Below are positions 36,859-49,205 of a stretch of DNA of 64,000 nt, one piece after another. Position numbers and translations under genes: made by a program. Below the pieces are notes generated by a model. The model saw only the letters and a list, made by a program, of their open reading frames with translations. It was not told the DNA's origin and searched no databases. The stretch lies in the NCBI RefSeq assembly GCF_029227915.1, contig NC_079882.1, positions 6,262,001 to 6,326,000 of the forward strand, read 5' to 3'. Position 1 is the stretch's first letter. Every line of letters starts with the position of its first letter. The DNA is from Hydractinia symbiolongicarpus (lineage: Eukaryota; Cnidaria; Hydrozoa; Anthoathecata; Hydractiniidae).

Positions 36859-38469
36859 TTGCGAAACTCATTTTTACAGATGATTAGTCTCGAAATAATT
36901 TCATTCTGCATTTCATTTATTTTGCCTAACCGTTGCCATCAATAAAAAATATTCATTATTTAGGTTTTGACCGACTCTCTTTCCACTCTTTAATTATTTC
37001 GTTAAGGTAGACATTGTTGGTATACCTTGAGCGAAAACTCCGCATCTAGATATTTTAGGTTTTTTAGCGATATACCTGAAGGAAAAAAAAGCTTGCGCAA
37101 AAAAGATTACGAATTCATAGTAGGAAAGATCGTAAATTGCGGAACTAAAGATTGCGACTTGGTGATACAATCGTCAAATTTCGAACTCGATATTGTGTCA
37201 AGAAATTGCGGAATTTAAAATCGCGAATTGAACCTTCATATAGCAAAAACAACGACAAAAATACCTTGCTTTTTTTCGGAAATCAACAAAATTAGATTGC
37301 TAATTTTTTTTTCTAGGAATTAAGGAAAAAAAGGCTGCGAATTGCTACTCCTGGCTAGAAATTGCGGAAGAGAAGATTGGAAATTTTAGCCAAAATCACA
37401 AACTTTTTTGCGAAACAATTTCTTCCCTTATTTAGGTGGCTCACATAGCAAAATCTGTGTGAAACGGGAAATTTTTTGATGTGTCTGAAGACGATCGTGT
37501 TTTCTTCACCTTTTGTGAAAATTGAAGATTTCCCAGTAGTCAAAATTTTAGCGCGCACTGAGAAATTCAATTTTGCGATTTATATTTTCTTTTAGGATTT
37601 TTTAAGAAAATTTGAAAACGGAGAATTCCATTAAAAATATATATATTATTCTTTAATATTTATATAGTCAAAATTCACAAAACAGTCGCACACAAAGTAA
37701 CAAAAAACACGTGTAACAAGTGACAAACAAAACAAAATGTTTAAAAGATAGCGAATTACGATTTCGCCACACAACACACACAAACCAAGCCACACGTTTT
37801 ATTAACAACGCTCTTTTTCAGTTCAGACACAGCATTACTTTAAAAGAAACAGCATACAAGAAAAACATTTTTTTTTCAGCATTTCCTTGTTTGTTCAAAG
37901 GAAAACACTTGTCTGATCTGCTTAGAAATTATAAAATTCTTATAAAAACTGATGTACACAAGTTGTGTACACTCTTCCAACGAACGATTAATTTATATGA
38001 TATTTCAAAAAAGGGCGAGATATCTTATCAACAAAAACATATCGACAAAAGTGATGAAATTTTTCAAGGGGGTCAACAGTTTTGTCAAGAAAGAATTTTG
38101 ACCAACAAATTATGAATAAAAACTGTTCTTTACCGTCTCTACACAGATAGTTGACTGAAAAATGTAAAAAGAATTTTCAAAAATGGGCAAAAGTGCTAAA
38201 TTTGATCTTAGTTGATAAATCTTTATTCCGACATTATTTTGTCCGAGGTTCGGTTCTTCTCTTAGTTACGCTAAAAAGAGTGACTTGACATTTCTTGGCA
38301 GGATACACAACCTGGGATACAGTTAAAATAAAACTTAAACCTCAAAATATTTACAAAATTAAAAAAACTAACCCCGTATAGTTATTAATTTTTTTCCGAG
38401 CTGATACTACAAATTTCATTGAATAAAGTGATAGGTTTTCAGAACTGTTTTAGAATTTAAGAGGCTAAG

Positions 38470-38715
38470 ATTTCTTGCACGAATTAAATTTCGCGGATAC
38501 ACAACGCTTGCCATATTTTACGCATATTTAATTTCGTGAAAAAGCAAAGTTGATTAGTTATTTTACTGATTTTGTGAAATTGCACAAATTTTAAGGGGAG
38601 AAAGTTTCGCGAGAAAAATATTTCGCGAATTTTGTCTCTTCGCAAAAGTTCATGTTTTGGAACATTGCCAATTGCAGAAGTTTTTCTCTCACAAAATTAC
38701 AGATAATTCTCGGCT
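38470..38715. repeat. Dispersed 'TTCGCGAA' repeat, longest copy
   Basis: Contains AATTTCGCGGATA, TTTAATTTCGTGAAA, AAGTTTCGCGAGAAA, ATATTTCGCGAATTTTG and CTCTTCGCAAAAGTT, in mixed orientation. Same family as 31760-31875. Boundaries not determined. Confidence 0.5.
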
Positions 38716-38936
38716 CGCAAAAGTTTGTTTTCTTTACTTGTTCCTGTCGAATAAGTACCGGTGTCTAATCTCTCATAACCTAAAACGTGTCAAATTTCAC
38801 AATATTGCATAAAGCGCCAAAATCCATAAAATCTGAAGGTCTGAAAAACTGGAATGTCACAAAAATCCTCAATCATGGATGGTTATTCAAACTATGAAGT
38901 AACTGTTCACTTAACCACCAGTTACATAACAAAACA

Positions 38937-41900
38937 TTACCCACACGACGCATCCAAAAAATCGTTAAAATTATCATCAGAGAGTTCAGATTGTTGACTT
39001 GGTGATCGAGGTCGCCCGTCTTCAATGTCTCTTTCCATATTGGGATAGATCAACTCTCTTGGTGACAACAACACTGTTCGATCGACACTCATCCTTCTTG
39101 CTTCTTTTAGAGCTCGAGCAGCTACCATCTTTTCTCTATGGCGCATTAGAGTTGTGCTCGTTTTATTGCACAGACGGAGGAGATGTTCGTAGATCAAAAA
39201 TATGACCCGCAACAAGTAATGGCCGATCAAACGTATGAACGTGCTCAAAAATACACACAATCCGCCGATGTACGCAAATACTAAAAAAACAGGTAGAGAG
39301 AGATAAAAAAGGACTGCAAAAGGGAAAAGAAGGTTTTTTATTCGCAAATGAACCTTTTTTCAGCACTTTGAGCGAGATTAGAAAAACAGGTAATTTAAAG
39401 TCCAACCCGCTCTGCCTATGAAAAAAATTCGTATTAACTAAATTATACAAACCGTAAGAAGAACTTGAGTCTTAAAATTACAGATTGTTAAGAATAGGTT
39501 GTTTTTAAATTCTGAGCTTAACATGGATTTGAAACTAAGAAAGTTTTCTTTTCGTGCCACAACGTTGAAATATATATTTCCAGGCAACGAACACAACAAA
39601 ATTCGCAAAATGCAGGGAATGAAGTTTCGTCAATTGGCAAATTTTTCGTTTTTCGCGAAAATTTATAAATTCTCGCAAAATCAGTGAGTGAGAACTGTTA
39701 TAACTATTACGCGCACTTTTATAAGCAATAAATTCATAACCAATGTCTCATAACCCTAGAACTCTGCTACATTCTTTTCTCAATCACTAAGATACTTTTA
39801 TTTTTCAAAACTTTATCCACAAAAATAAACTAATTGACGGAAAATTTATGTATGTGGTCAATCCTTTCGTCCTTTAAAAGCACAACTGCATTTTAGTTTA
39901 ATAACTGAGATTTCTCTATGATGCTTTAAAGAGCTGTTTACAGGCATTTATCATGTAATTTTTTAACACCTAAGCAGCACCATAACTTAAAAGTTAGCAA
40001 AATCTAAAACAACAGTACTGAGGCTTATTTGAAAAGAGCGTTTTTATATATAAAAAAGTGTATAATTAAATAGTTTAAAACTTTTTAAAATTAACCCTTA
40101 GTCTTCAAGCACGTTGAACGGACCATGCTCAAATAAATAAAATCTAAAGTAAGAGGTCGACGTTGTTAAATATTAAACTTTTGATGATCGCCTTTTGGAA
40201 AAGAACAAATGCAAGCCAAAATAGCTTAATTACCGAAATTTTTTTTTCACGGAAAAGTCATGTCACACAAACTAGGGCTACTTACTGGTTAGAAACTCCA
40301 CCACGCTCATGTTATAGTTGAAAATACAAAAAGCACCCTAAACGAATAAAAAACAAAAATAAATAGGTGCTTCTAAATTGCACGAATAAATTTTTACCCA
40401 ATACTCCATACAAGCACGAAAAAATACATAAACGATAATGTTCAGTCAACAAAATATAAAAATTACTACTGGCATAATTTTCCGCGCCCGTTGATACCTT
40501 TTCTGACGCCTTGGGAAATTGCACGTTACAAGAAAATTGTCGAGAGTTTGTTTGGTTTTTGAAACATTTTTTAATTCCTTCTGTTGAGCATACACTGCAA
40601 GAATAACATTGCACCTAAAATTATAACAAAAATCAATCTAACCTTAGTAATTACAACGAGATACGTTTTCCGAAAATTCCAATTTCAGTACACTTGCATC
40701 TTTTATGCACAGAAAATTCGACGCTTTGGAGGAGAGGGAGGGGGATCATCTCAACAGCTGAAGATTTCATTACCCTTTAGTGAAATGTATATATCATTGC
40801 TCTACTTGCTCTCCCTCAATGCATGACGGTTTATAGTAGAGCGGAATATGCAACCTTGTAATAAGGGAGACAAGTAACAAAAAATTATCCAGACCTGTTG
40901 CGTGATTTGACATAACTGCATCAGGTCATCGTGTCCTTTAAAACACGCCCATGAAATATACATCTTGGTAAACCACATCAGCATGGAAGCGAACATAATC
41001 AAAAAAATGCAACAATAGTTATAGGTCAAATGAAGTAATCCAAACGTACGCACTGGAAGACTGCTCTAGTAAAAAAGAAAAAATTATTTCTTTTTCTAAT
41101 CTAGCTACTAATTTTTGAAGTATTTATTTTTACAATTAGAATAAACAAATTATAAAAAATGCCTGTGACCTAAAGATACCAGTAGTTACAGGGGGATCCT
41201 GGTAGAGAGATAAATGTATTACAAGAGCAGTACATATTAAAGCATGGTTGCCAAATTCTTCAAACTATTTACAGAGTTTTTTATTTTATGGCTGTTTTTA
41301 TAAGTTTTTTTGATAAAATTTTACACCATATTTTAAACAGACACAAGATAAATCCCTTCAAGCAAATGTAAAAAAGACAAAAAAAGGGAATGGCAACTAT
41401 TCAAACAAATGGACAGAAGATTATTAAATATCTACATTTTAAGAAAATGATGGATATTAAAGTTTTTAAGTCCGTTTTGTTTCTAGATTGTTTCTAAAAA
41501 CCGATAACAAATGTTTAAGCTTCACCTTAAATTTAAAGGGCATTCTTTTTCTGTTATAAAACAGAACCATTAAAATGTTTGTACCGCATAACGCTAATGT
41601 AGAAACTTGTAATTCCATACCAGACATTCTACTAGGATAGTATCTGTAAAAAGAATAAAATTCAATTCAATTCAATTTATTTTATTTATCCTTGGCATCA
41701 GACAGGATACTACATATTTTTTTATAAACATACTTTCTTTTCCAGCCTTGGTGAATCAGTCTGATGTTTGTTTTTTCTTGTGCTATGGGTATTTTATTTA
41801 TATCTACAGTTTTAAAGCTGAACATCACTACACTGTCTGAACTTTGCCTTGTATAACTATAGCTCTAGTTTTGTCACTGTTTTTTTAAAGCTAAAAAAAG

Positions 41901-43148
41901 ACCATTTCATCTTATTCAAAAAGAGCTTTAGGCTTTCTATCGCTAGTAAGCATAACGAAAAGCACACTTAAACCCTTATTGTGTTCCTTGCATATTCATA
42001 TCCCAGCCTTATCTCGAATTTCAACTCGCTCATAAAATACATGTAATGACTAAGCAAAGATCCTTAAAAAAATTCAAACACATATTTGAGGGAGTCCAGA
42101 GTAGGAAAGTCTTAACAGCTCAGCTATCATTAAATTTTGGTCGAACAAAAAGTTCAATTTTGTTACCTCCAGTCAAAATATTTTTGTCCCCAAAAATTGA
42201 CAATCCAAAAGCATAAAAACGCAATCGATAAAGAGATTGTTAACAGCCACGCTTGACCTTTAAATTTCAACCAAATACAAACAGCTACGTAGGCCTAAAA
42301 TATAAGAGTAAACGCTTTCTGTAAGTTCTGACTTCACTTGGATTTAGGTTATATTAGTTTTTCATATAAAAATAAAAAATTTAAACAAAACCAAGTATAC
42401 CAAAAGAATGGACAATATAGGTAAATCCATCAGCCGCATGATGCCCTATAAATAAAATTTCAAATCAATTTTTTAGCATACAAAAACAAATTACAAAATA
42501 GGTAATAATTACGTAACGTTGAATTTGTCTTTTTAGAACTACCTATCACCTCCCAACACACTTCCTCGTGTTTTTATTTAAGATCCTTTCTACTACCCAT
42601 CTCCCACAGCGTTATGTAATTATTACTTGTTCCCAACATACATTTCTACATCATCAACTGTGATCCAAGAAAACACAACATTAGATTTAACTTTTCTTTT
42701 GCCTATTTAAAGGTATGTAAAAATAATAACTTTAACTTACTCCTTGTGTATACCTTGGATCATTCTATGAGAAGAAAAAAATTAAAAATTAAAGCATTAA
42801 GCTGGGCAATAAAAACTGACAACGAAAGCAAAGAAGAAATCCATACATTAAACTAAAATTTCGTAGGTCTAGATTTACCTGAAATATGCCCTCTGGTAGT
42901 CGATTTTCTGATATGGCATCACCATAGGCATCAAAAAATGGAGGATTATTGATAAATTCTACCAGTCCTGCCCAAAGGTACGCCATCACAATAAGAAAAT
43001 GAATTAGCTGCAAGCCTTTGAAAAAATGATCCTTCACTTTCTTCGTTTTTTTATTGGAAGCATGCTTGCCAAGTTCATTATCAGTTGTGTTAACATTCAT
43101 ATTGTTGTCAGGATACATCGGTGTCAATTGATGAATGGGAGACTCCAT
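38937..43148 (-). CDS. Multipass membrane protein, unrecognised family (nine exons)
   Basis: Exons: 43148-42879, 42764-42741 (24 bases), 42445-42392 (or to 42401; both phase 0), 42294-42167, 41643-41526, 41065-40895, 40614-40498, 40337-40286, 39313-38937. All phases agree, giving about 433-436 residues. Hydrophobic spans: LIHFLIVMAYLWAGLVEFI; LMDLPILSILLVYLAYVAV; LLTISLSIAFLCFWIVNF; VSTLALCGTNILMVLFY; CCIFLIMFASMLMWF; and two close spans from ILFYLSLPVFLVFAYIGGL. A Cys-rich loop (CYSCSVCSTEGIKKC) follows the fifth span, with an N-glycosylation-type NQT. The N-terminus is polar with a Lys cluster; the roughly 85-residue C-terminus is polar and ends with acidic residues, so likely cytoplasmic. 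Probably six or seven spans. No signal peptide. I cannot assign a family; function is unknown. Confidence 0.75.
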
Positions 43149-44253
43149 TTACATGCGATGCAGAAATGTTTACAATGTAACTAAATCACCATCTGTAATA
43201 AAATTTATGATTAAAAATGGTTCAAAATGCCTTTTTTATTAGTGCACATATAGTAGACATTTCGAACAGTGTAAGCATAGTAAACATACATAGTTTGAAG
43301 AGATGGAGGCAAGAAAGAAGTAAGAAAAAACAATTGCAGAATACTATGTCTGATCTATTTGAAAAATCCTGTGGTAAAATTCACATATCATAAATATCTG
43401 AATAAAAAACCTATATGAGCTAACTAAAAAATATTTTATGACTAATGCCCACAAAGTATTTGACATTGAATGACATAACATTGAATTCACAAAAACAAAT
43501 TCCTACAAATGTTTTTAATAGTCGTAACACAGTGATTTGATTACTTTAAAACTCTGTAGCCATTTATACTGAAAAAGGTTATGTTTGTTAAGGATAATGT
43601 TTTTAAAACACACAACTTTCACGGTCAATCAAGTAATCATAAAAATTTATTCCTGTGAAAATTAGTTACTTTATTAAGGTAAGAATTTTACTTTAATATC
43701 TATTTAAAGAAGGAAAACAAAAGATATTCAAGAATAATATTTTCTTTTTTGTGTGTTAACAGGAAGGAATTCAATAATAAGGGTGTTTTGTTTTTTGATA
43801 GGAGGTATAGAAGCCTCTTTAGAGGTTTATTAAAATTTTGCTTAAGCAAGTTAGGCTAAAAAAATAGAGTAGCTTATCAACATGAGTAGTTGACTTGGAC
43901 TGTAACGTTCTTTTATCACTCTCCTTAAAAATCAACTTATTGCTGACTAGAATGTATTCTGTTTTAATAATGATTAAAGTGAAAAAGAAAGTTTAACATG
44001 GACACAAGTAGGATCTCTTTTTTGTGTATATTGTACACTGCAGAATGATTTAGTCAACTGTTATATCACAACTTTGCATGCCCATATTGGTTTACCAGTC
44101 TTAAAAAAATGGGCAAACGTGAAAATATCCAATTCTCACACAGCTTTTCATAACTGTGCACGACTCGTCACCTGGTTACCCAAGCTAAAATAACTACAAA
44201 TGTCCGTTGTTGATGTCGATGTTGGGAAGTTTGGATGGCATCAATATATTTAG

Positions 44254-44254
<1 letters not shown>
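43149..44254. other. 5' flank of the multipass membrane gene
   Basis: AT-rich, with no exon, element or structured repeat recognised. Upstream untranslated sequence and promoter of the membrane-protein gene are expected here. Confidence 0.4.
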
Positions 44255-44307
<53 letters not shown>

Positions 44308-44548
44308 CGAAAATATTTATACAGGATGAAGCCACTTCAGTGTTGAAAACACTGCTATTAATGTGGTCCTGCGTACTGAATGTCTACATTAGGCATAACC
44401 AGCTAGCCTACCCAATTTCCCTCACATGGCATGGGTTGACCTGTAGCTGTAGTAAAGACACTTGCTAAACATGCCCGTGCTGTGGATCGAACCACGGACC
44501 TTGTGGTTATGAAGCGAACCCCATAACCACAAGGCCAAGCCCCACTCA
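44255..44548 (-). mobile_element. tRNA-derived SINE with (AAT)n tail
   Basis: Read on the minus strand, the head starts near 44548 and has an A-box-like TGGCCTTGTGG (44537-44527) and a B box GGTTCGATCC (44493-44484), spaced as in a tRNA gene, but the middle folds into an 11-bp stem instead of a normal anticodon arm. A body of about 160 bases follows and the 3' end is (AAT)17, seen as (ATT)n at 44255-44306. RNA polymerase III promoter plus simple-repeat tail is the usual SINE layout. No clear target duplication. A real tRNA gene is excluded by the stem structure. Confidence 0.82.
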
Positions 44549-44730
44549 GAGTTTAATTAATGTGTATGATATTTAAAACCCACCAAAATCAATGGTTCAG
44601 TAAGTGAAGTGAAACTTACTATGATTGAGGACAATTCAAGACTGACTAACATAAATGAGGTACTAAATAGTTTGTCACCAATGTTTCTACAAATGGGTAT
44701 CATGATAAAATTTTTTATCTTTTTATTTAT

Positions 44731-44765
44731 ATCTGAATAATCCACCTGTGGTGGATTATTCAGAT
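44731..44765. repeat. Perfect 16-bp-arm hairpin
   Basis: ATCTGAATAATCCACC (44731-44746) and its exact complement (44750-44765) are separated by TGT. Pairing continues outward with one mismatch to about 20 bp. It lies between the SINE and the Ty3/gypsy relic. Origin unknown; possibly a foldback of a transposon end. Confidence 0.85.
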
Positions 44766-44959
44766 AAAAACATTAGCTAAGAATGTAATTTAAAAGCTGT
44801 GTCTGCATTGTAAAAAAGAGACGATTTTATAAGAGACGCGTTCATATCAGGAGTATTGGAGAACAAGTTGTTAACTCTTGAAGTCAAGCTTGATCAAGCA
44901 AATGCTCAAAAGACTCTGCTCAAAAGAACTTAGTCAAAAAATCTTGAGATAATAATATT

Positions 44960-45418
44960 GTAGTTCTACCAGATGCTCTGCACGCAATACCAACCCCGAT
45001 CTGCACCGCTACGAACGAAACACCTAAGGGGCGCTTTCTCTCGTTTCATCGCAGGTATACAAGCGGAACTTCCATTCCTTTGTGGTTGACAATTCCTGGA
45101 CCATTCCTTGTTGAACAACATAGACACGTAAGTTTAACCCACTTGACAAATAAGATGCTGGATGCTAATCAACACTACGTACTTGTTCTTTTTCCAGACA
45201 ATCGAGAAGGTACAGTATCCACTCGACATCTTGAATCTCTAACGGAGAAAAGCACAAACGAACCTTCTATTGACACCACACCTACTTCTCCAGTTGATTT
45301 TTCTCAAGATACTGTCATGGAGAAACTGTTCCACTTAGACAATCTGCCTGTAGTAACTGTTCCACTTAGACAATCTAGCCAAGTACACAGAGCACCTGAA
45401 AGCTTATTGCTTGAGTGA
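44960..45418 (+). mobile_element. Ty3/gypsy retrotransposon relic: C-terminal end of integrase
   Basis: Open plus-strand frame of about 152 codons ending at 45418. It begins with an unprimed VVLPDALHAIP stretch and contains features of the region after the integrase core: TATNETPKGRFLSFHRR, LWLTIPGPFLV and FPDNREGTVSTRHL. These match my memory of cnidarian Ty3/gypsy polyproteins (ATN.TPHER.F.F.RR, then D.RE.TVSLRDLAP). No catalytic core, reverse transcriptase, gag or long terminal repeat was found, so this is a 5'-truncated dead copy. The neighbouring 45.4-46.5 kb is probably its decayed remains. Confidence 0.72.
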
Positions 45419-47110
45419 TATAACAACGAGTGTTGTACTCTAGTAAGCACATCTACTTTATCTGTTGTCCAAAGTTACATTGGTGGGATTCCCTAAGCCA
45501 GATCGAATGGTAATTCTGGGAAAAATGTCTCCAGTTTGCAATGTTTATTAAGTGGTGATAGATCAACCATACAGCGTGAAGTTCCATCATGTTTTCTGGT
45601 GACAAACATGCAATGGCATTATGTTACTGGTTCACTATATGGAACCTGCTCTCATCGCAAAGGTCTTCTTTTACTTGCTTTTGCTAGGGAATAGGAATTA
45701 GTTCTGTAGTGTAGACAGCTTTCTTAATAACATAATCCTTAAGATGTATATCCACTGACAAGCCGGTCATGTGAATCAACAGGCAGGGAGGACAAGTGTC
45801 GATGGTTGAAGATGCAAAGTGCTCTAATAACTAAACCTTCATACAAGTGTTATTGTCTCGTTTAGAACCAATTGACAACTCTTTTGGTATCTCTGGAGAG
45901 GGCATGAATAGTCATTGCCAGGGTCACCAGAAGCCATTGAATAGCCAGCATTAAGAGTATGCTTTATAGCACTGCGTGATGTGGGAAAGGCAGTTTTTCC
46001 AGACATAAAAAATGTAGGGAATTCTTCTAAAATGATACCAAGGTCCAGCATAGCTTCTGTGAAGAGATATATACCATTAATTTGTTTACTTATGTTTACA
46101 TAAGTCATTATATGTTAGGATCATGTGCTGCTATAAAGGCAAGACTTTTCATTGCAGCAAGTAAGTCTTAATATTGTAGGTTTTAATAATGGTGGGATCC
46201 CATTTCCAGGAGGCTATCACCCTGGGTCTTACAGCAGCACATTGGAATAATTGGGTTAGGCATGATGTAGGATAGAGTGCAGATCCTTGGACAAAAACAT
46301 TTCAAAGACGATTAAACATATTTTTTTCTTCTAAACTAATACCAACATTGACTTTGAGTTTGGATCCACTTTTGGCATAGCACAGTTGCCAGGGGACCCA
46401 GCATATAACTTGTCTTACCACAAGAAAATCAGAATAGTTAAAGTGGGAAAAATTTTATTTGAAAGAAACAGAATTTGATATCCTCAAAGAAAGCCTAGTT
46501 AACTAGGCTAGTAGCAGGGTTTCTTTTGTGCATTGTGGAATATGTATGTGGATAAGAGCGTACATGCAACCTGTTCTAAATTTAATACTCATCTTCTTTT
46601 GAGAGTAATAAGGACAAATGGAGAAAACTTATTCATAGCTGTGTTAATATTATGAGTATTAACATTTACAAAAAAAGACACAACGTATTAAAGTGTCTAC
46701 AGTCCTACATAGTACTAGTACTAGGTTTCATGACGTAGTTTTAATTTGCTTTATAAAAAAGACACAATCACAAAGAAAACGAAGCAAAAACATCACCCCA
46801 AACCCAAAAAGAAATTAAGCAATGTGCGCTGTTTTTAAAATAAATCAATGAAAAAAATATCAAAACAGATCTCGATTGTTTCTGTCCTTGTTGTTGCTGG
46901 AATGAGCGAGACAAACATGCTTTCCACGTCGATTTCCCTTTCCTTTTGAAATTGTGTTTAGAGCATAGAGAAAAAAGTCAAAGGTACAAACTTTTATCTT
47001 TCTTTGTGGAGTTGAACGTAAATCAAAATTTGCGTGTTTTTAAAAATTTTAAGTTCATATGTTGTGCATTTTTTGTTTTAGATTCTTGAAATTGTATTTT
47101 TCTTATCAAA
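45419..47110. other. Decayed retroelement-like DNA and the upstream region of OST4
   Basis: 45.4-46.5 kb is less AT-rich than its surroundings and has protein-like pieces in several frames (for example on the minus strand near 46100-45840), suggesting broken transposon sequence. 46.75-47.1 kb probably holds OST4 5' untranslated sequence, perhaps with an intron. Confidence 0.4.
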
Positions 47111-47218
47111 ATGATTACAGATCACCAACTGGCAGTTTTTGCAAACTTTTTGGGTGCTTTTTTATTCCTTATGGTTGTTTTTTATCACTATATTGCCGTC
47201 AACAATCCAAAAAATTAG
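47111..47218 (+). CDS. OST4: OST4, small subunit of oligosaccharyltransferase
   Basis: A 35-residue ORF starting [20 protein letters not shown] and ending [11 protein letters not shown]. It matches the OST4 pattern throughout: MITD-QLA-FAN-LG, one membrane span (about residues 10-27), then the conserved YHY-AVNNPK end. Family members are 35-40 residues, so it is full length. OST4 is a single-span endoplasmic-reticulum membrane protein that stabilises the STT3 catalytic subunit of the N-glycosylation complex. The coding region is one exon. A GTAACA donor 11 bases past the stop (47229) and an acceptor near 47580 could make a spliced 3' untranslated region ending at the AATAAA at 47643. Confidence 0.95.
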   Translation: MITDHQLAVFANFLGAFLFLMVVFYHYIAVNNPKN

Positions 47219-49205
47219 TTGTTTGAAAGGTAACATCTTGTAGTAGATATGTATATGTATATTTAGTTTCATATACTATTGTATAGCTAGGTATTTATTT
47301 GCTGTAGATGCTTGTACCACTTCTGCCTGATTTTCAATTTAGTCAGGAAAAATTTATGAGATGAAGTTATTTGCAAAGAGCTCATTAACGTTAAAAATAA
47401 AAGTGATTCATAGCTATGCGCTGGAACATAGCATGTTCTCTTTTAAAAATATCTATATAAGGAACTCTGAGGTTATATAAAAAAATTTTAAATTATACTT
47501 TTTGATCTTATTATATTGAAAATCTAATGGCTTGTATTGCATTACAAATGCTGTATGAAAGCCTTTTTGTTTGATTTTTTAGATAAAAATGAAGGTCGAT
47601 AGCCAGCTACAAACCAGCAACAATTTTTTGTGAATATATTTTAATAAAATAAATTTGAAATATGTTGTGTTTTTTTACTTTATATACAACTACTTTAAGA
47701 GGATTGATACTGGCTCAGATCGTGTGGCAATAATTTTTCGGGGAATTTGCAAAATTAAGCCCACAAAATAAGAAAAGACATTTCTTCATTCAAGCATATT
47801 CAGGCTCAGATAGGTAAATTTTTTAAGAGGCTCGGCATATTGCTCAGCCTTGGTGAGTCCTTCTAGTCTGTTGTTAGGGTATTTTAACCAGAAACAATCT
47901 AATTAAGGCACCTACTCTGTCTTAGCTGTATGAATTTTATCTTGATATTTCATGATATAATCACCTATTTCATGATAAATTTTTCTGATTATCTGCAGCA
48001 ATTAATTTCTACGAAATTTGCTCATACGATAAAGCAAATCCTGCAAACAAAATTTGCCATGGAATTGCAAAAAAAATCAAAAAAAAAACTTATCCAACAT
48101 TAACTACATTAAGAACTAAAATAAATTTCGGCGGAAAAACTTTCAGACACAATGTTTTATTTCAGCGGAAAAATTTCACGAATTTTATAGGTATTTAATT
48201 TAGCAAAGTTTCTTCATTTTTGTCCCTTGAAATTGCAAAAATAAACAAAAAATGGCCATTTTAAAATTGGGATTGTTTACAATGATCAATGTAGATCGAC
48301 TTTTTGAAGTGAAAAATTCGCCTCCTAAGGTATATATAAGTTGAAAATTTCGTACCCTCGTGTTTTAAGGCTGTAAGGTAGGAATTTTATTGCGCCATCC
48401 AACTGGACGTCCCTGAACAGTGAGAAAATTGTACTTTGTGATAATTGAAAAGCGGCGGCTCAAAATGAACCAGAAAAATTTCAACTTCGTGATTAAACCT
48501 TCACTTTTAAAAGTAAAACTTTTGACCAAAAATCTTGACGCATAATGTGTCCCTTCACTTGTTTGAAATTTGCAAAAATGTTTCCATCCGAATGACATGG
48601 TCATCCTTTATTAAGTTTGGTAACACAAAGAGGAGTAAGGCTTCCTTGTGTAGATGATGTATTGCTACCAAGCCTGTCCCCAGAAATTGTTGGTTAATTT
48701 TAAAAGAGAAAATAACACTGAAATGTTGACAGTACTCCAACGGTTAAATTAATGATTGAAAAAATAATTTTTTCCCTCAGGAAATCTTTTCATATCTGTA
48801 GATTTTTTTAAAAGGAGGAGAGATATTGACATCCTTGAAGCAGACAAAAACATTTGAGCTGATCTGTCCACAACATGACTAAAAATACCATTTTAATTTC
48901 TCAAGTTTATTTACTTTTCGGTAATATATTTACAATAATTTTTGTTGGTAACTTCTCTTGCTAACCTGCATTCATTATATACACATGAACACGCGTTTAG
49001 TTAGAGTTTCCATAAAAATAGATTACGTGTCGTGCTACAAAAATAGTTAATTTTTTTCGTAAAATAACAAAATTTAAAGCAAGTTAAATTAATTCGTGCA
49101 GACGCCAGGGAAAGATTTAAGACGGGCTTTGTTTTCTTTTGTGCGACAAAGAACAAACAAAATCTACTTTAGACGAAATTCACCTATTTATGAGTCTTGG
49201 CACTA
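47219..49205. other. OST4 3' region and intergenic DNA
   Basis: After the OST4 3' end lies AT-rich DNA with a copy of the 'AATTTCGGCGGAAAAA/TTTCACGAATTTT' repeat at about 48115-48260. No coding frame is convincing. Confidence 0.45.
47643..47648 (+). terminator. Polyadenylation signal AATAAA, probably OST4
   Basis: AATAAA at 47643, with a second at 47648 (AATAAA overlapping AATAAAT), followed by a GT-rich stretch (ATATGTTGTGTTTTTTT). Position and strand fit the OST4 transcript. Confidence 0.6.

Larger units (their letters stand above)
35997..38936. other. Intergenic, with a MITE-like element and AAATTGCGGAA words
   Basis: Contains the inverted-repeat element at 36415-36858. The word AAATTGCGGAA occurs at 37134, 37203 and 37359 within 0.25 kb, and TCGCGAA-type repeats lie at 38470-38715. 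The 131-codon frame at 37720-38115 does not look coding. Confidence 0.5.

Noticed and set aside
37720-38115. 131-codon plus-strand frame
   Set aside because: Composition matches translated AT-rich noncoding DNA; no motif, no start context.
44235-44468. 77-codon frame with a poly-Ile run
   Set aside because: The Ile run is the (ATT)n tail of the SINE.
44470-44545. A functional tRNA gene
   Set aside because: A and B boxes are present, but the anticodon arm is replaced by an 11-bp stem and the sequence continues into a SINE body with an (AAT)n tail.
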